A stretch of 7,183 nt of DNA, taken from positions 612 through 7,794 of the forward strand of contig DNQP01000139.1 of assembly GCA_003500955.1 (NCBI GenBank), read 5' to 3'. The notes under the pieces were generated by a model. It searched no databases. It was given only the letters and a program-made list of their open reading frames with translations, and was not told the origin of the DNA. Positions 1-7,183 of the stretch are shown one piece after another. The DNA is from Curvibacter sp. (GTDB lineage: Bacteria > Pseudomonadota > Gammaproteobacteria > Burkholderiales > Burkholderiaceae_C). Positions within the stretch are counted from its first letter, which is position 1. Each line of letters opens with the position of its first letter. The position numbers and the translations under genes were made by a program.

Positions 1-2841
1 TACCGCACCAGCGCCGAGCTGGTCCAGGCCTCGGCCAGCGAGCAGTCAAGCCGTATCGGCCGGCAGGTCCAGGAGGAATTCCGCAACGCCCTGGAGCCGG
101 CGGAAATGGCGATCAAGCTGGTGCGCTACCACCGCATCACCTTCAGCGCGACGCTGTCCGAGCGCCTGGCCAGCCTGGATTTCCTGGGCGAGGTGCTCGA
201 CGGTTCCCCGGCGCTCTCGGCTCTCTATGTGGGCTATGCGAATGGCGACTTTCTGCTGCTGCGCCGCCTCAATGCGCGTGAGCAGAGCCTGACGGATGCA
301 CCGCCCGAAGCGCGCTACCTGGTGCAGAGCATCGAGCGCGGGCCCCAAGCCCGCGGGCGCTACATCTACCTCGATGCGGCGCGCGAGGTGATCCTGACCC
401 TGGACCGGCCGGATTATGTGCAGGCCTACGATCCGCGCCGTCGTGGCTGGTGGCAGCAGGCGCAGGCGGCTTCGGGCCTGGTGCAGACCGAGCCCTATCC
501 CTTTTTCACCAGCCGTTCGGTGGGGATCACGCTGGCGGCGCAGGCCCGCGCGGCCGAGTCCGTCGTCGGGGCCGACATCGATCTGGCCACCCTGGGCAGC
601 CGTCTGGCGCGGCAGAAGGTCACACCGGGCACGCAGCTGGCGCTCGTGAACGGGCGCGGCGAGCTGGTGGCCCATGAGCGCATCGCCGAGCTGCTGCCGG
701 CCGACGGCCAGGCCCGGACCGGCCTGCCCTCGCTGGCCGCGCTGCAGAGTCCGGCGCTCGATCAGCTGGTCGAGCGGCGCGGCCTGGGGCGCGATGCCGA
801 GCTGCGGGCCGAACGCGATGTCGGCGGCGCCACCTGGTACACCGCCGCCGTCGCCGTGCCGCGTGACGGCGCACCGGACCTGCACCTCCTGATGGCCATC
901 CCGGACGCCGAACTCATGGCCCAGGCGCGCACGCAGCTGACCTGGTCGGTGGCCATCACGCTGCTGGTCATCGTGCTGTCGATTCCGGTGACCTGGGGGC
1001 TGGCCCGCCTGATCTCCCAGCCTCTGCGCCGCCTGGTTGACGATGTGGAGGCCATCCGGCATTTCGACTTTCAACAGCCGATTGCGGTCGACAACTTGGT
1101 CAAGGAGACGCACGATCTGGCGCTGACCCTGCAGGGCATGCAGGGGACCATCCGCCATTTCCTGGAGCTCAGCATCGTCGTGGCCTCGGAGGAAAACTTC
1201 GAGCGCCTGCTGCCGCGCCTGCTGGGCGAGACGCTCTACGCCGCCCAGGCCCAAGCCGGTGTGCTTTACCTCAGCGATGGCACGCGACTGATCCCGTCCT
1301 GCGCCCTGCGGCCGGACGACCGGGCGCTGGAGACGCAGGAGCTCGGCAGCCTCGCCACCCTGCAACTGCCGGACGAAGACTGCAGTGCTTCGGCAATGGC
1401 AGGCCCCTTGATGGGCCGGGCCCTGCAGCAGGGACAGGTGGGGAGCCAGATGCTGGCCGCGGCGGATCTGCAGGCCTTGCAGCTCGGCCCCTCGGGCCTG
1501 GCCGAGGGCCTGCGCCACGGCGTGGCCATCCCGCTCATGAACCGGCGCCATGAGCGCGTGGGCGCCATGCTGCTGCTGCTGCGCGAGCCACCCGACGAGG
1601 CGCAGGTCTCCTTCGTCGCGGCCTTCTCCGGCTCGGCGGCCGTCTCGCTGGAAGCGCGTGAACTGATCCAACAGCAGAAGCAGCTCTTCGAAGCCTTCAT
1701 CCAGCTGATCGCCAGCGCCATCGATGCCAAGAGCCCCTACACCGGCGGGCACTGCGCGCGCGTGCCCGAACTCACCAAGATGCTGGCGCGAGCAGCCTGT
1801 GCGCAGACCGAGGGGCCGTTTGCAAACTTCCAGCTCGGCGAGCAGGACTGGGAAGCCGTGCACGTGGCGGCCTGGCTGCACGACTGCGGCAAGGTCACGA
1901 CGCCTGAGTATGTGGTGGACAAGTCGACCAAGCTCGAAACGCTCTACGACCGCATCCACGAGGTGCGCATGCGTTTCGAGGTGCTCAAGCGCGATGCGGT
2001 GATCGCCATGCACGAGGCCATCGCGGCCGGTCAGCCCCGGGACCAGGCCCGGGCGGCGATGGAGGCTGCGCACCGCGAACTTGACGAGGATTTTGCCTTT
2101 GTCGCCGCCTGCAACGAAGGCGGTGAGTGCCTTTCGGCCGAGAAGCAGGAGCGGCTGCGCCGGATCGCGCAAAAGACCTGGCTGCGCACGCTCGACGACC
2201 GGTTGGGCATCTCGCACGAGGAACGCACGCGCAAGGCGCGCGAGCCCGCGCCCGCACTGCCCGTGGCCGAGCCTGTGCTGGCCGACCGCGTGGACCACCG
2301 TATCGAGCGGCATCCGCAGGACCAGCTGGCGCCCGACAACCCCTGGGGTTTCAAGGTCCAGGTGCCCGAGCTGCTCTACAACCGCGGCGAGCTCTACAAC
2401 CTGCTGGTGTCGCGTGGCACGCTCTCGGCCGAGGAGCGCTACAAGATCAACGAGCACATCGTGCAGACCATCAAGATGCTCACGCGCCTGCCTTTTCCCA
2501 AGCACCTGCGCAATGTGCCGGAGATCGCGGGCGGGCACCACGAGAAGATGGACGGCACGGGCTATCCCCGGCGCCTGCGGCGCGAGGACATGAGCCCGGT
2601 GGCGCGCATGATGGCCATCGCCGACATCTTCGAGGCGCTGACCGCCGTGGATCGGCCCTACAAGCAGGGCAAGACCCTGTCCGGGGCGCTGAAGATCATG
2701 GCCGCCATGCGCAAGGAACAGCACATCGACCCCGAGCTCTTTGAGCTCTTCTTGCGCTCCGGGGTCTATCTGGAGTACGCGCAGCGCCATATGCAGCCTG
2801 CGCTCATCGACACCATCGACATCGAGGACTACCTGGTATGA
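1..2841 (+). CDS. Cache-HAMP-GAF-HD-GYP sensor, probable c-di-GMP phosphodiesterase (5' end missing)
   Basis: The reading frame is open from base 1, so the gene starts upstream; the ATG at 106 is internal. Residues are numbered from base 1. Residues 1-305 look like a periplasmic dCache sensor: a long N-terminal helix, YDPRRRGWW at 143-151, TEPY at 163-166 and GADIDL at 190-195. One transmembrane helix (about 313-335) leads to a HAMP linker (336-390) and a GAF-like domain (about 400-555). The C-terminus is an HD-GYP domain with H584, HDCGK (627-631), H819 and [11 protein letters not shown] (846-856). The metal-ligand and GYP signatures therefore look intact, and hydrolysis of cyclic di-GMP at the inner face of the membrane is expected. 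The first membrane helix should lie in the missing part. About 160 residues separate the KSTKLE segment (641-646) from the segment holding H819, a long insertion compared with compact HD-GYP domains. The stop codon overlaps the next start. The domain calls are firm; the ligand is unknown, and activity is inferred from the motifs. Confidence 0.93.
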   Translation, partial: YRTSAELVQASASEQSSRIGRQVQEEFRNALEPAEMAIKLVRYHRITFSATLSERLASLDFLGEVLDGSPALSALYVGYANGDFLLLRRLNAREQSLTDAPPEARYLVQSIERGPQARGRYIYLDAAREVILTLDRPDYVQAYDPRRRGWWQQAQAASGLVQTEPYPFFTSRSVGITLAAQARAAESVVGADIDLATLGSRLARQKVTPGTQLALVNGRGELVAHERIAELLPADGQARTGLPSLAALQSPALDQLVERRGLGRDAELRAERDVGGATWYTAAVAVPRDGAPDLHLLMAIPDAELMAQARTQLTWSVAITLLVIVLSIPVTWGLARLISQPLRRLVDDVEAIRHFDFQQPIAVDNLVKETHDLALTLQGMQGTIRHFLELSIVVASEENFERLLPRLLGETLYAAQAQAGVLYLSDGTRLIPSCALRPDDRALETQELGSLATLQLPDEDCSASAMAGPLMGRALQQGQVGSQMLAAADLQALQLGPSGLAEGLRHGVAIPLMNRRHERVGAMLLLLREPPDEAQVSFVAAFSGSAAVSLEARELIQQQKQLFEAFIQLIASAIDAKSPYTGGHCARVPELTKMLARAACAQTEGPFANFQLGEQDWEAVHVAAWLHDCGKVTTPEYVVDKSTKLETLYDRIHEVRMRFEVLKRDAVIAMHEAIAAGQPRDQARAAMEAAHRELDEDFAFVAACNEGGECLSAEKQERLRRIAQKTWLRTLDDRLGISHEERTRKAREPAPALPVAEPVLADRVDHRIERHPQDQLAPDNPWGFKVQVPELLYNRGELYNLLVSRGTLSAEERYKINEHIVQTIKMLTRLPFPKHLRNVPEIAGGHHEKMDGTGYPRRLRREDMSPVARMMAIADIFEALTAVDRPYKQGKTLSGALKIMAAMRKEQHIDPELFELFLRSGVYLEYAQRHMQPALIDTIDIEDYLV
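2824..2828 (+). promoter_or_regulatory. Ribosome binding site of the VOC gene, inside the end of the HD-GYP gene
   Basis: GAGGA lies 9 bases before the ATG at 2838. It is a good Shine-Dalgarno match placed within the last codons of the upstream gene, and it supports both the start at 2838 and translation of the two genes from one mRNA. Confidence 0.6.
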
Positions 2842-3302
2842 GTACACGACCCTTCAAGGTGCTGGGCATCCAGCAGATCGCCATCGGCGGCCCCGACAAG
2901 CAACGCCTGCAGACGCTCTGGGTGGAGATGCTGGGCCTGCGTGTCACGGGCACCTTCCGGAGCGAGCGCGAGAACGTGGACGAGGACATCTGCGCTATGG
3001 GGCAGGGCGTGCACACGGTCGAGGTCGACCTGATGCAGCCGCTCGACCCCGAGAAGAAGCCGGCCGTGCACACCACGCCGCTCAACCACGTGGGCCTGTG
3101 GATCGACGACCTGCCCCGGGCCGTGGAATGGCTCACGGCGCAGGGGGTGCGCTTTGCGCCCGGTGGGATCCGCAAGGGCGCGGCGGGGCACGACATCTGC
3201 TTTCTGCATCCCAAGTCCAGTGAAGAATTCCCGATTGCGGGTGAAGGCGTGCTGATTGAACTTGTGCAGGCCCCTCCGGAGGTGATCGCCGGACTTTCTT
3301 GA
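2838..3302 (+). CDS. VOC (glyoxalase/epimerase fold) family protein
   Basis: This 154-residue protein has two halves typical of the vicinal oxygen chelate fold. The first half starts at GIQQIAIGG (10-18) and ends in the strand VEVDLMQPL (61-69). The second starts at [11 protein letters not shown] (82-92) and ends with [14 protein letters not shown] (114-127) and GVLIELVQ (137-144). The second half resembles methylmalonyl-CoA epimerases, which share the HPKS and IEL pattern. H84 and E141 are the expected metal ligands there, and E62 probably serves in the first half. The usual first-strand histidine is replaced by glutamine (Q13), which is also the residue used in human glyoxalase I. The start is fixed by the ATGA overlap with the HD-GYP stop and the GAGGA site upstream. 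The size is normal for a single-chain two-module VOC enzyme, probably cytoplasmic. The substrate cannot be told from sequence: epimerase, lyase and dioxygenase chemistries all remain possible. Confidence 0.88.
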   Translation: MSTRPFKVLGIQQIAIGGPDKQRLQTLWVEMLGLRVTGTFRSERENVDEDICAMGQGVHTVEVDLMQPLDPEKKPAVHTTPLNHVGLWIDDLPRAVEWLTAQGVRFAPGGIRKGAAGHDICFLHPKSSEEFPIAGEGVLIELVQAPPEVIAGLS

Positions 3303-3409
3303 TAGGTGCAAACCCCGTAAGGTACCCCTCGGGCTCGTCCCTATACTGGCGCGACTCTTAGAAACTGCGCGCCGGTCATGTCCCGGTGCGACGACCGGAT
3401 CGATACGTC
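3303..3409 (+). promoter_or_regulatory. Intergenic region, presumed MCP promoter and leader
   Basis: This is the only sizeable non-coding gap in the window. TATACT at 3342-3347 matches five of six bases of a sigma-70 -10 box, but no good -35 box sits 16-18 bases upstream. TAAG at 3318 followed 15 bases later by GTCCCTAT is a poor match to the sigma-28 (FliA) consensus often used by chemotaxis genes. A strong hairpin plus T-run terminator for the upstream pair is absent, so read-through into the MCP gene is possible. The promoter call is tentative. Confidence 0.3.
3372..3398 (+). repeat. Short inverted repeat in the MCP leader
   Basis: CCGGTC (3372-3377) and GACCGG (3393-3398) can pair as a 6-bp stem around a 15-base loop, just upstream of the ATG at 3410 and containing the alternative GTG at 3386. 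It is short enough to be chance in GC-rich DNA. No T-run follows, so it is not a terminator. Confidence 0.25.
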
Positions 3410-4897
3410 ATGGGACTCCTTCAACGTCTGCTCAGCCCCGGCATCTGGCTGATGCGTCGCCTGCCGCTGGCCGGCAAGCTGCTGGTGCTGATGGCGCTGG
3501 TGCTGCTCGCGCTGCTGGTCGACCATTTCTTGGGGTTGATCGCAGGCCTGGCCGTGTTTGTTGTATTGGCCTACCTCATGCTGGCCTTCTACGTCAGCTT
3601 CACGGCCGATCTTCGGCAGGTGATGCATGTGATGGAGCAGACCGCCCGGGGCAATCTGCGTCAGACCATCCAACTGCAAGGCAGCGACGAAGTGGCTGCG
3701 ATGGCGCAGGCCCTGAAGGTCATGGTGGGCAGTCTCTCGTCCATGGTGGCCAGTATTCGCAGCAACTCGGCCCTGGTCGCCCACGCGGGTCAGAGCCTGG
3801 CCTCGGGCAACCGCGAGCTCTCGGACCGTACCGAGCAGCAGGCGGCCAATCTGGAGCAGACCTCGGCCAGCGTGCAGGAGCTCTCCAGCACGGTCCAGAG
3901 CAATGCCGGTACCACGCAGCAGGCCAACAGCCGCGCGGCCCAGGTGCGCGATGTGGCCGACCGCGGTGCCCAGGCCATGGCCGAGGCCGTGCGCACGGTG
4001 GAGGCCAGCCAGAGCAGTGCGCAGCGCATGAACGAGATCATCGGCGTGATTGACGGCCTGGCCTTCCAGACCAATATCCTGGCGCTCAATGCCGCAGTGG
4101 AGGCCGCGCGTGCGGGCGAGGCCGGGCGCGGCTTTGCCGTGGTCGCGGCCGAGGTGCGCACGCTGGCGCAGCGCAGCGCCGAATCGGCCAAAGAGATCCG
4201 CCAGCTCATCCAGACCTCGTCCAGCCAGGTCACGACCAGCGTGGCGCAGATCCGCGCGGCCGGCGACAACATCGGCGAGATCGTCTTGGGCATCCGCGGT
4301 GTGGCCGAGAGCATGGCCAGCATCTCGGTGTCCAGCACCGAGCAGAGCACCGCGCTCAACGAGATCACCGCCGCCATCCGCCAGCTCGACGAGATCACGC
4401 AGCGCAACGCGGCCATGGTGGAGCACGCGGTGGAGCAGGCCGTGAAGCTGGAGCATCGCGCTTCGACGCTGGCCGAGGCCGTGGTGGCCTTCCGCCTGCA
4501 GCAGGGCACCGCCGACGAGGCGCTGGCTTTGGTGCACAAGGCGGTGCGCCACCGGCAGCAGACCACGCGCGAAGGCTTTGTGCGCGACCTGACCAACCCG
4601 GCCCAGGGTTTCCATGACCGCGACATGTACATCTTCGCGCTCGACCGCGCGGGCCATTACGTGGCCTTCGGCGGCAATCCCGCCAAGGTGGGCACCCGGG
4701 TGCAGGACATCGCGGGCATCGACGGCCAGGGCCTGCTCGAAGCCATTGTGGCGCAGGCGGAATACGAGCCGGGCTGGGTGGAATACGACATCACCAACCC
4801 TGCCACCGGTGTGGTGCAGACGAAGATGTCCTATGTGCTGCAGGTCGACGACCTGTACGTGGGCTGCGGCGTCTACAAGAACCTGGTCGCCGCCTGA
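3410..4897 (+). CDS. Methyl-accepting chemotaxis protein with C-terminal Cache domain
   Basis: From the ATG at 3410 the protein has 495 residues. Two hydrophobic segments (about 23-37 and 41-63) are separated by only a few residues (near D38-F40), so there is no periplasmic sensor. A HAMP-like stretch follows (64-115), then a long coiled coil with methylation-type Glu/Gln runs ([10 protein letters not shown] at 141-150; [11 protein letters not shown] at 308-318). The conserved MCP hairpin tip lies at about 218-253 ([20 protein letters not shown], 218-237), which should bind CheW and CheA. Residues 388-490 form a Cache-type module: DMYIFALD (405-412), [12 protein letters not shown] (428-439), GWVEYD (455-460) and VGCGVYKN (484-491). 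There is no NWETF-like pentapeptide for CheR/CheB docking. A GTG at 3386 is in frame and would add eight residues (RRPDRYV region); I prefer the ATG because the protein then begins with a typical amphipathic leader and a weak GGA precedes it at 3397. The gene probably signals to a chemotaxis or Che-like pathway; the ligand is unknown. Confidence 0.93.
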   Translation: MGLLQRLLSPGIWLMRRLPLAGKLLVLMALVLLALLVDHFLGLIAGLAVFVVLAYLMLAFYVSFTADLRQVMHVMEQTARGNLRQTIQLQGSDEVAAMAQALKVMVGSLSSMVASIRSNSALVAHAGQSLASGNRELSDRTEQQAANLEQTSASVQELSSTVQSNAGTTQQANSRAAQVRDVADRGAQAMAEAVRTVEASQSSAQRMNEIIGVIDGLAFQTNILALNAAVEAARAGEAGRGFAVVAAEVRTLAQRSAESAKEIRQLIQTSSSQVTTSVAQIRAAGDNIGEIVLGIRGVAESMASISVSSTEQSTALNEITAAIRQLDEITQRNAAMVEHAVEQAVKLEHRASTLAEAVVAFRLQQGTADEALALVHKAVRHRQQTTREGFVRDLTNPAQGFHDRDMYIFALDRAGHYVAFGGNPAKVGTRVQDIAGIDGQGLLEAIVAQAEYEPGWVEYDITNPATGVVQTKMSYVLQVDDLYVGCGVYKNLVAA

Positions 4898-4907
4898 GGG
4901 TGGAGGT
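4898..4907. other. Ten-base gap between convergent genes
   Basis: The MCP stop (TGA, 4895-4897) and the cyclase stop on the other strand (TAG, 4908-4910 in complement) are separated by ten bases. I see no clear terminator hairpin with a T-run on either side; the short palindromes near 4920-4932 are too small to call. Transcripts may end inside the opposite gene. Confidence 0.5.
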
Positions 4908-5906
4908 CTAGCCCTGTTTCGTCGACGGCGCCGGTGTCCCGCCGGGTGCTTGCATCATGTCGCTCAGACGCGCGCCGCACACTCTGGCGCGTCCCATCGC
5001 TTTGGCGATATAGAGTTGCCGGTCCGCGAGCGCCACGAGTTCGGATGGATGGGCGTCGTGATGCGCCGTTCCGGCCAGTCCGATGCTGACCGTGACGACT
5101 TGGGCGGCACGGGATGCTTTGTGCGGTAGCGCGCGCTCTCGTACCGCCTGCTCAAGACGGTTCGCCAAGGCCTGGGCCTGCTCGAAGGAGGTGTCGGGGA
5201 GCAGGCAGATGAATTCTTCCCCGCCGTAGCGCGCCACAATGTCGGTGCTGCGCTTGACGCTGCTTTTGAGCACCGCCCCGATCTCCTTGAGACAGCGGTC
5301 GCCGGCCTGATGGCCGTAGTGGTCGTTGTAGGCCTTGAAGTCGTCGACGTCCACAAGCAGCAAGGCGATCTCGCTGCGTGCGCGTCGTGCCCGGGCCCAC
5401 TCACGCTCCAGCTGCTCGTCAAAGTATCGTCGGTTGTAGATACCGGTCAATCCGTCCAGATACGCCATGCTGCGCAGCAGATCCGATTGCTGTTTGAGCA
5501 GCAAGTGCGTTCGAACCCGCGCCCTCAGCACCGGAGGATTGACGGGCTTGGCGATGAAGTCCACCGCACCGACTTCCAGGCCCTCCGTCTCCTGCTCGGG
5601 CGAGCTACTGGCGGTCACGAAAATGACCGGGATCTCCCGCGTGAGCTCGCTGCTCTTGAGCTGACGGCAGGTCTCTATGCCGTTCATTCCCGGCATTTCG
5701 ATGTCCAGCAGCACCAGATCGGGCTGTTGCTCTGCACCGATCCGCAGGGCCTGCTCCCCGCTGGTGGCCATCAGGATCTGGCAGTCCTGCGCGAACACCT
5801 TGTGCATGATCTGGATGTTCATCGGCTGGTCGTCCACCACCAGTAGGCAGGGTTTGCGGCCCGAAAGCGAGGGGAGGGGGCCCAGAGGCCCTGGCGAGAT
5901 GACCAT
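4908..5906 (-). CDS. Response regulator with GGDEF domain, diguanylate cyclase
   Basis: This 332-residue protein joins an N-terminal receiver to a GGDEF domain. The receiver (about 19-135) shows the acidic pair D25/D26, phospho-acceptor D68 in LLDIEMPGMNG, T98 and K120 in AKPV. The GGDEF domain (about 147-310) starts at DGLTGIYNRRYF (151-162), has VDVDDFKAYND (185-195), and the active-site loop reads GGEEF (228-232), an active variant. RSTD at 219-222, five residues before the loop, is the inhibitory I-site, so product feedback by c-di-GMP is expected. Phosphorylation of D68 would probably promote dimerisation and synthesis of c-di-GMP from GTP, as in PleD or WspR. The last 20 residues are a Pro/Gly/Ala-rich tail. 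No membrane segment is seen, so it is cytoplasmic. It starts 18 bases after the hybrid kinase stop with no clear Shine-Dalgarno; the ATG at 5906 is the only start before the receiver. It is probably co-transcribed with the kinase, which may be its phosphodonor. Confidence 0.95.
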   Translation of the reverse strand: MVISPGPLGPLPSLSGRKPCLLVVDDQPMNIQIMHKVFAQDCQILMATSGEQALRIGAEQQPDLVLLDIEMPGMNGIETCRQLKSSELTREIPVIFVTASSSPEQETEGLEVGAVDFIAKPVNPPVLRARVRTHLLLKQQSDLLRSMAYLDGLTGIYNRRYFDEQLEREWARARRARSEIALLLVDVDDFKAYNDHYGHQAGDRCLKEIGAVLKSSVKRSTDIVARYGGEEFICLLPDTSFEQAQALANRLEQAVRERALPHKASRAAQVVTVSIGLAGTAHHDAHPSELVALADRQLYIAKAMGRARVCGARLSDMMQAPGGTPAPSTKQG

Positions 5907-5924
5907 CAGTGGATCGATAGGATT

Positions 5925-7183
5925 TCAGGCAGTGTAGCGTTGGATCAGCTGGTCGCACAACTCCGCAGCGCGCTGGAAGTCCAACTCGGCGACGGCCTCG
6001 CTCAGGGATGTACGGAGCTCATCGGGCAGGCCCGGGTGTTGCTCCTCAAGCCTTGCGTGCACCACCAGGCTGTCCATGTCCGAGCGGCGCAGCAGCCCCT
6101 GCAGTTGTCGCAGCTCATCGGTCAGTGCGCCGGAGTCCAGGGCCGACCTTGCATACGCTGGCGGCTGCGGCGGGGGGAGCAAGCGGGTGAGCGCGCTGTG
6201 TATCTCCGTGGCGACACGCTCGCAGGCATCGCTCAGCCGCGCGACGATCTTGGTGGCCTCTTCGGCCGCGATCTCCGGCGCCGCCTCGATGCGCTGTTCG
6301 AACTCGGCCGCCAGATCGGACAAAGCCTGCGCACCGACCGTGGCGGCGGAACCTTTGAGGGTGTGCATCTGCCGTCGTGCCTCCGGGATGTCCGCGGCCT
6401 GCAGGTGCTTGTGGAGACGGCTGCCCTGCGCAGGGAGGTCACGAACAAAGGTTTCGAGCACCTTACCCAACAGAACCTGGTCGCCTCCGAGGCGCAGCAG
6501 GGTGGCGTCGATGTCGAGCGTTTGGGCGGAGGGTGCGTCGGCTCGCCGGGGCAAGGCATCGGCTGTGCGCTGCGGGGCAGGGCGCGCTGGGCTTGCACCC
6601 ACGGGAGGGCGATGGCCGGTCTGTTCCAGCAGCAGCGTGACCAGAGTGTCCAGGTTGAACGGCTTGCCGATATGGGCGTTCATGCCCGCTGCATGAGCGT
6701 CCTGGCGGTCGCTGTCCATGACGTTGGCCGTCATCGCGATGATGGGCAGCCTGGACAGCTTGAGCGTTTCGCGGATCTGGCGCGTTGCCGTGTAGCCGTC
6801 CATCACGGGCATCTGCACATCCATCAGGACGGCATCCCAGGGGGGACTCGCCTGCGCAATGGCCTGGACCCCCAAGGCACCGTTGTCCGCCAGTCCGATC
6901 AGCGCACCCTCGCGCTCCAGCAACTCCTGCGCGACCTGCTGGTTGACCTTGTTGTCCTCCACGACCAGGATACGCATGCCTGCCAGCCGTCCGGCCCAGC
7001 CCGGCGGCGTAGCCTCAGCCCGCACCGGGCCCAGACGGGCGCTCTGGACAGCTTCCAGCAGCATGGAGGGCGTCACGGGTTTGACGACAAAGCCATCGAG
7101 CAGGGCTTGTTCCTCCGCGGGTCTGCGCGCCAGCATCTCCCGCCCGTGCGCTGTCACCATCACCAGCAGCGGGGACCGTCCGG
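5925..7183 (-). CDS. Hybrid sensor histidine kinase, C-terminal part (receiver-receiver-Hpt; start missing)
   Basis: The frame runs off the right edge of the window, and the GTG at 7163 (counted here as residue 1) is internal. The visible N-terminus is the end of a first receiver: LLVMVTAHGRE, then FVVKPVTPS with its conserved lysine at 28. A complete second receiver (about 63-182) has acidic pair E69/D70, phospho-acceptor D115 in LMDVQMPVMDG, T145 and K167 in GKPF. A Pro/Ala-rich linker (183-214) leads to an Hpt domain (about 216-325) with phospho-accepting H267 in MHTLKGSAATVGA. A helical tail (345-412) ends in a segment around LDFQRAAELCDQL. This is the C-terminal half of a BarA-type multistep phosphorelay kinase; the sensor, dimerisation and ATPase domains must lie outside the window. 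The Hpt domain would pass phosphate to a separate receiver, and the adjacent cyclase is the obvious candidate. The target is inferred from context only. Confidence 0.93.
   Translation of the reverse strand, partial: GRSPLLVMVTAHGREMLARRPAEEQALLDGFVVKPVTPSMLLEAVQSARLGPVRAEATPPGWAGRLAGMRILVVEDNKVNQQVAQELLEREGALIGLADNGALGVQAIAQASPPWDAVLMDVQMPVMDGYTATRQIRETLKLSRLPIIAMTANVMDSDRQDAHAAGMNAHIGKPFNLDTLVTLLLEQTGHRPPVGASPARPAPQRTADALPRRADAPSAQTLDIDATLLRLGGDQVLLGKVLETFVRDLPAQGSRLHKHLQAADIPEARRQMHTLKGSAATVGAQALSDLAAEFEQRIEAAPEIAAEEATKIVARLSDACERVATEIHSALTRLLPPPQPPAYARSALDSGALTDELRQLQGLLRRSDMDSLVVHARLEEQHPGLPDELRTSLSEAVAELDFQRAAELCDQLIQRYTA

Noticed and set aside
106..108. ATG at 106 as the start of the HD-GYP gene
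   Set aside because: The frame is open back to base 1 and the upstream residues continue a typical Cache N-terminal helix; starting at 106 would leave the protein without its first membrane segment.
1568..1582. Five TGC triplets in a row
   Set aside because: They encode a short Leu run in the GAF region using the commonest Leu codon of such genomes; too short to call a functional repeat.
46..2847. A 933-residue open frame on the - strand, antisense to the whole HD-GYP gene
   Set aside because: It is the mirror of a strongly GC-biased coding frame. Its product is rich in His, Gln, Arg and Gly with no recognisable domain, while the + strand frame has clear, ordered domains and intact catalytic motifs.
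3313..3333. Possible terminator after the VOC gene (CCCG/CGGG)
   Set aside because: Only four base pairs with a 13-base loop and no following T-run.
3341..4657. A 438-residue open frame on the - strand opposite the MCP gene
   Set aside because: Low-complexity His/Leu/Gly-rich product with no domain; it is a shadow of the MCP frame, whose signalling hairpin is unmistakable.
7158..7163. GTG/ATG near 7160 as the start of the hybrid kinase gene
   Set aside because: It falls inside the C-terminal part of a receiver domain, and the frame continues open to the edge of the window.

Overview
This GC-rich window carries five protein-coding genes, and nearly all of it is coding. The codon use is strongly G/C-ending. 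The protein families look like a free-living, motile Gram-negative bacterium, most likely a betaproteobacterium of the order Burkholderiales. That placement rests on composition and gene style only, as there is no rRNA or other marker to confirm it. The theme is signal transduction: c-di-GMP turnover, chemotaxis-type signalling and a multistep phosphorelay.

Layout on the + strand. Positions 1-2841 hold the 3' part of a large membrane sensor (dCache periplasmic domain, transmembrane helix, HAMP, GAF, HD-GYP). It is a probable c-di-GMP phosphodiesterase whose start lies upstream of the window. It overlaps by 4 bases (ATGA) a small VOC/glyoxalase-fold gene (2838-3302). A 107-base intergenic stretch follows, then a methyl-accepting chemotaxis protein (3410-4897). 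This protein has almost no periplasmic domain and carries a Cache-type sensor domain at its C-terminus, on the presumed cytoplasmic side.

Layout on the - strand. Reading right to left, positions 7183-5925 hold the C-terminal part of a large hybrid histidine kinase (end of a first receiver, a complete second receiver, an Hpt domain and a helical tail). Its start lies beyond the right edge. After 18 bases comes a receiver-GGDEF diguanylate cyclase (5906-4908). The MCP and cyclase genes converge with only 10 bases between their stop codons.

How they may work together (inference): the hybrid kinase/Hpt protein is a good candidate phosphodonor for the receiver of the neighbouring cyclase, so this strand would make c-di-GMP in response to a signal. 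The HD-GYP sensor on the other strand would break it down in response to a periplasmic ligand, and the MCP would feed a chemosensory array or an alternative Che-like pathway. I found no mobile elements, CRISPR arrays, RNA genes or convincing terminators. No wholly new system is evident. The most unusual points are the MCP with its C-terminal Cache domain, the long insertion inside the HD-GYP domain, and the VOC enzyme translationally coupled to a c-di-GMP phosphodiesterase.
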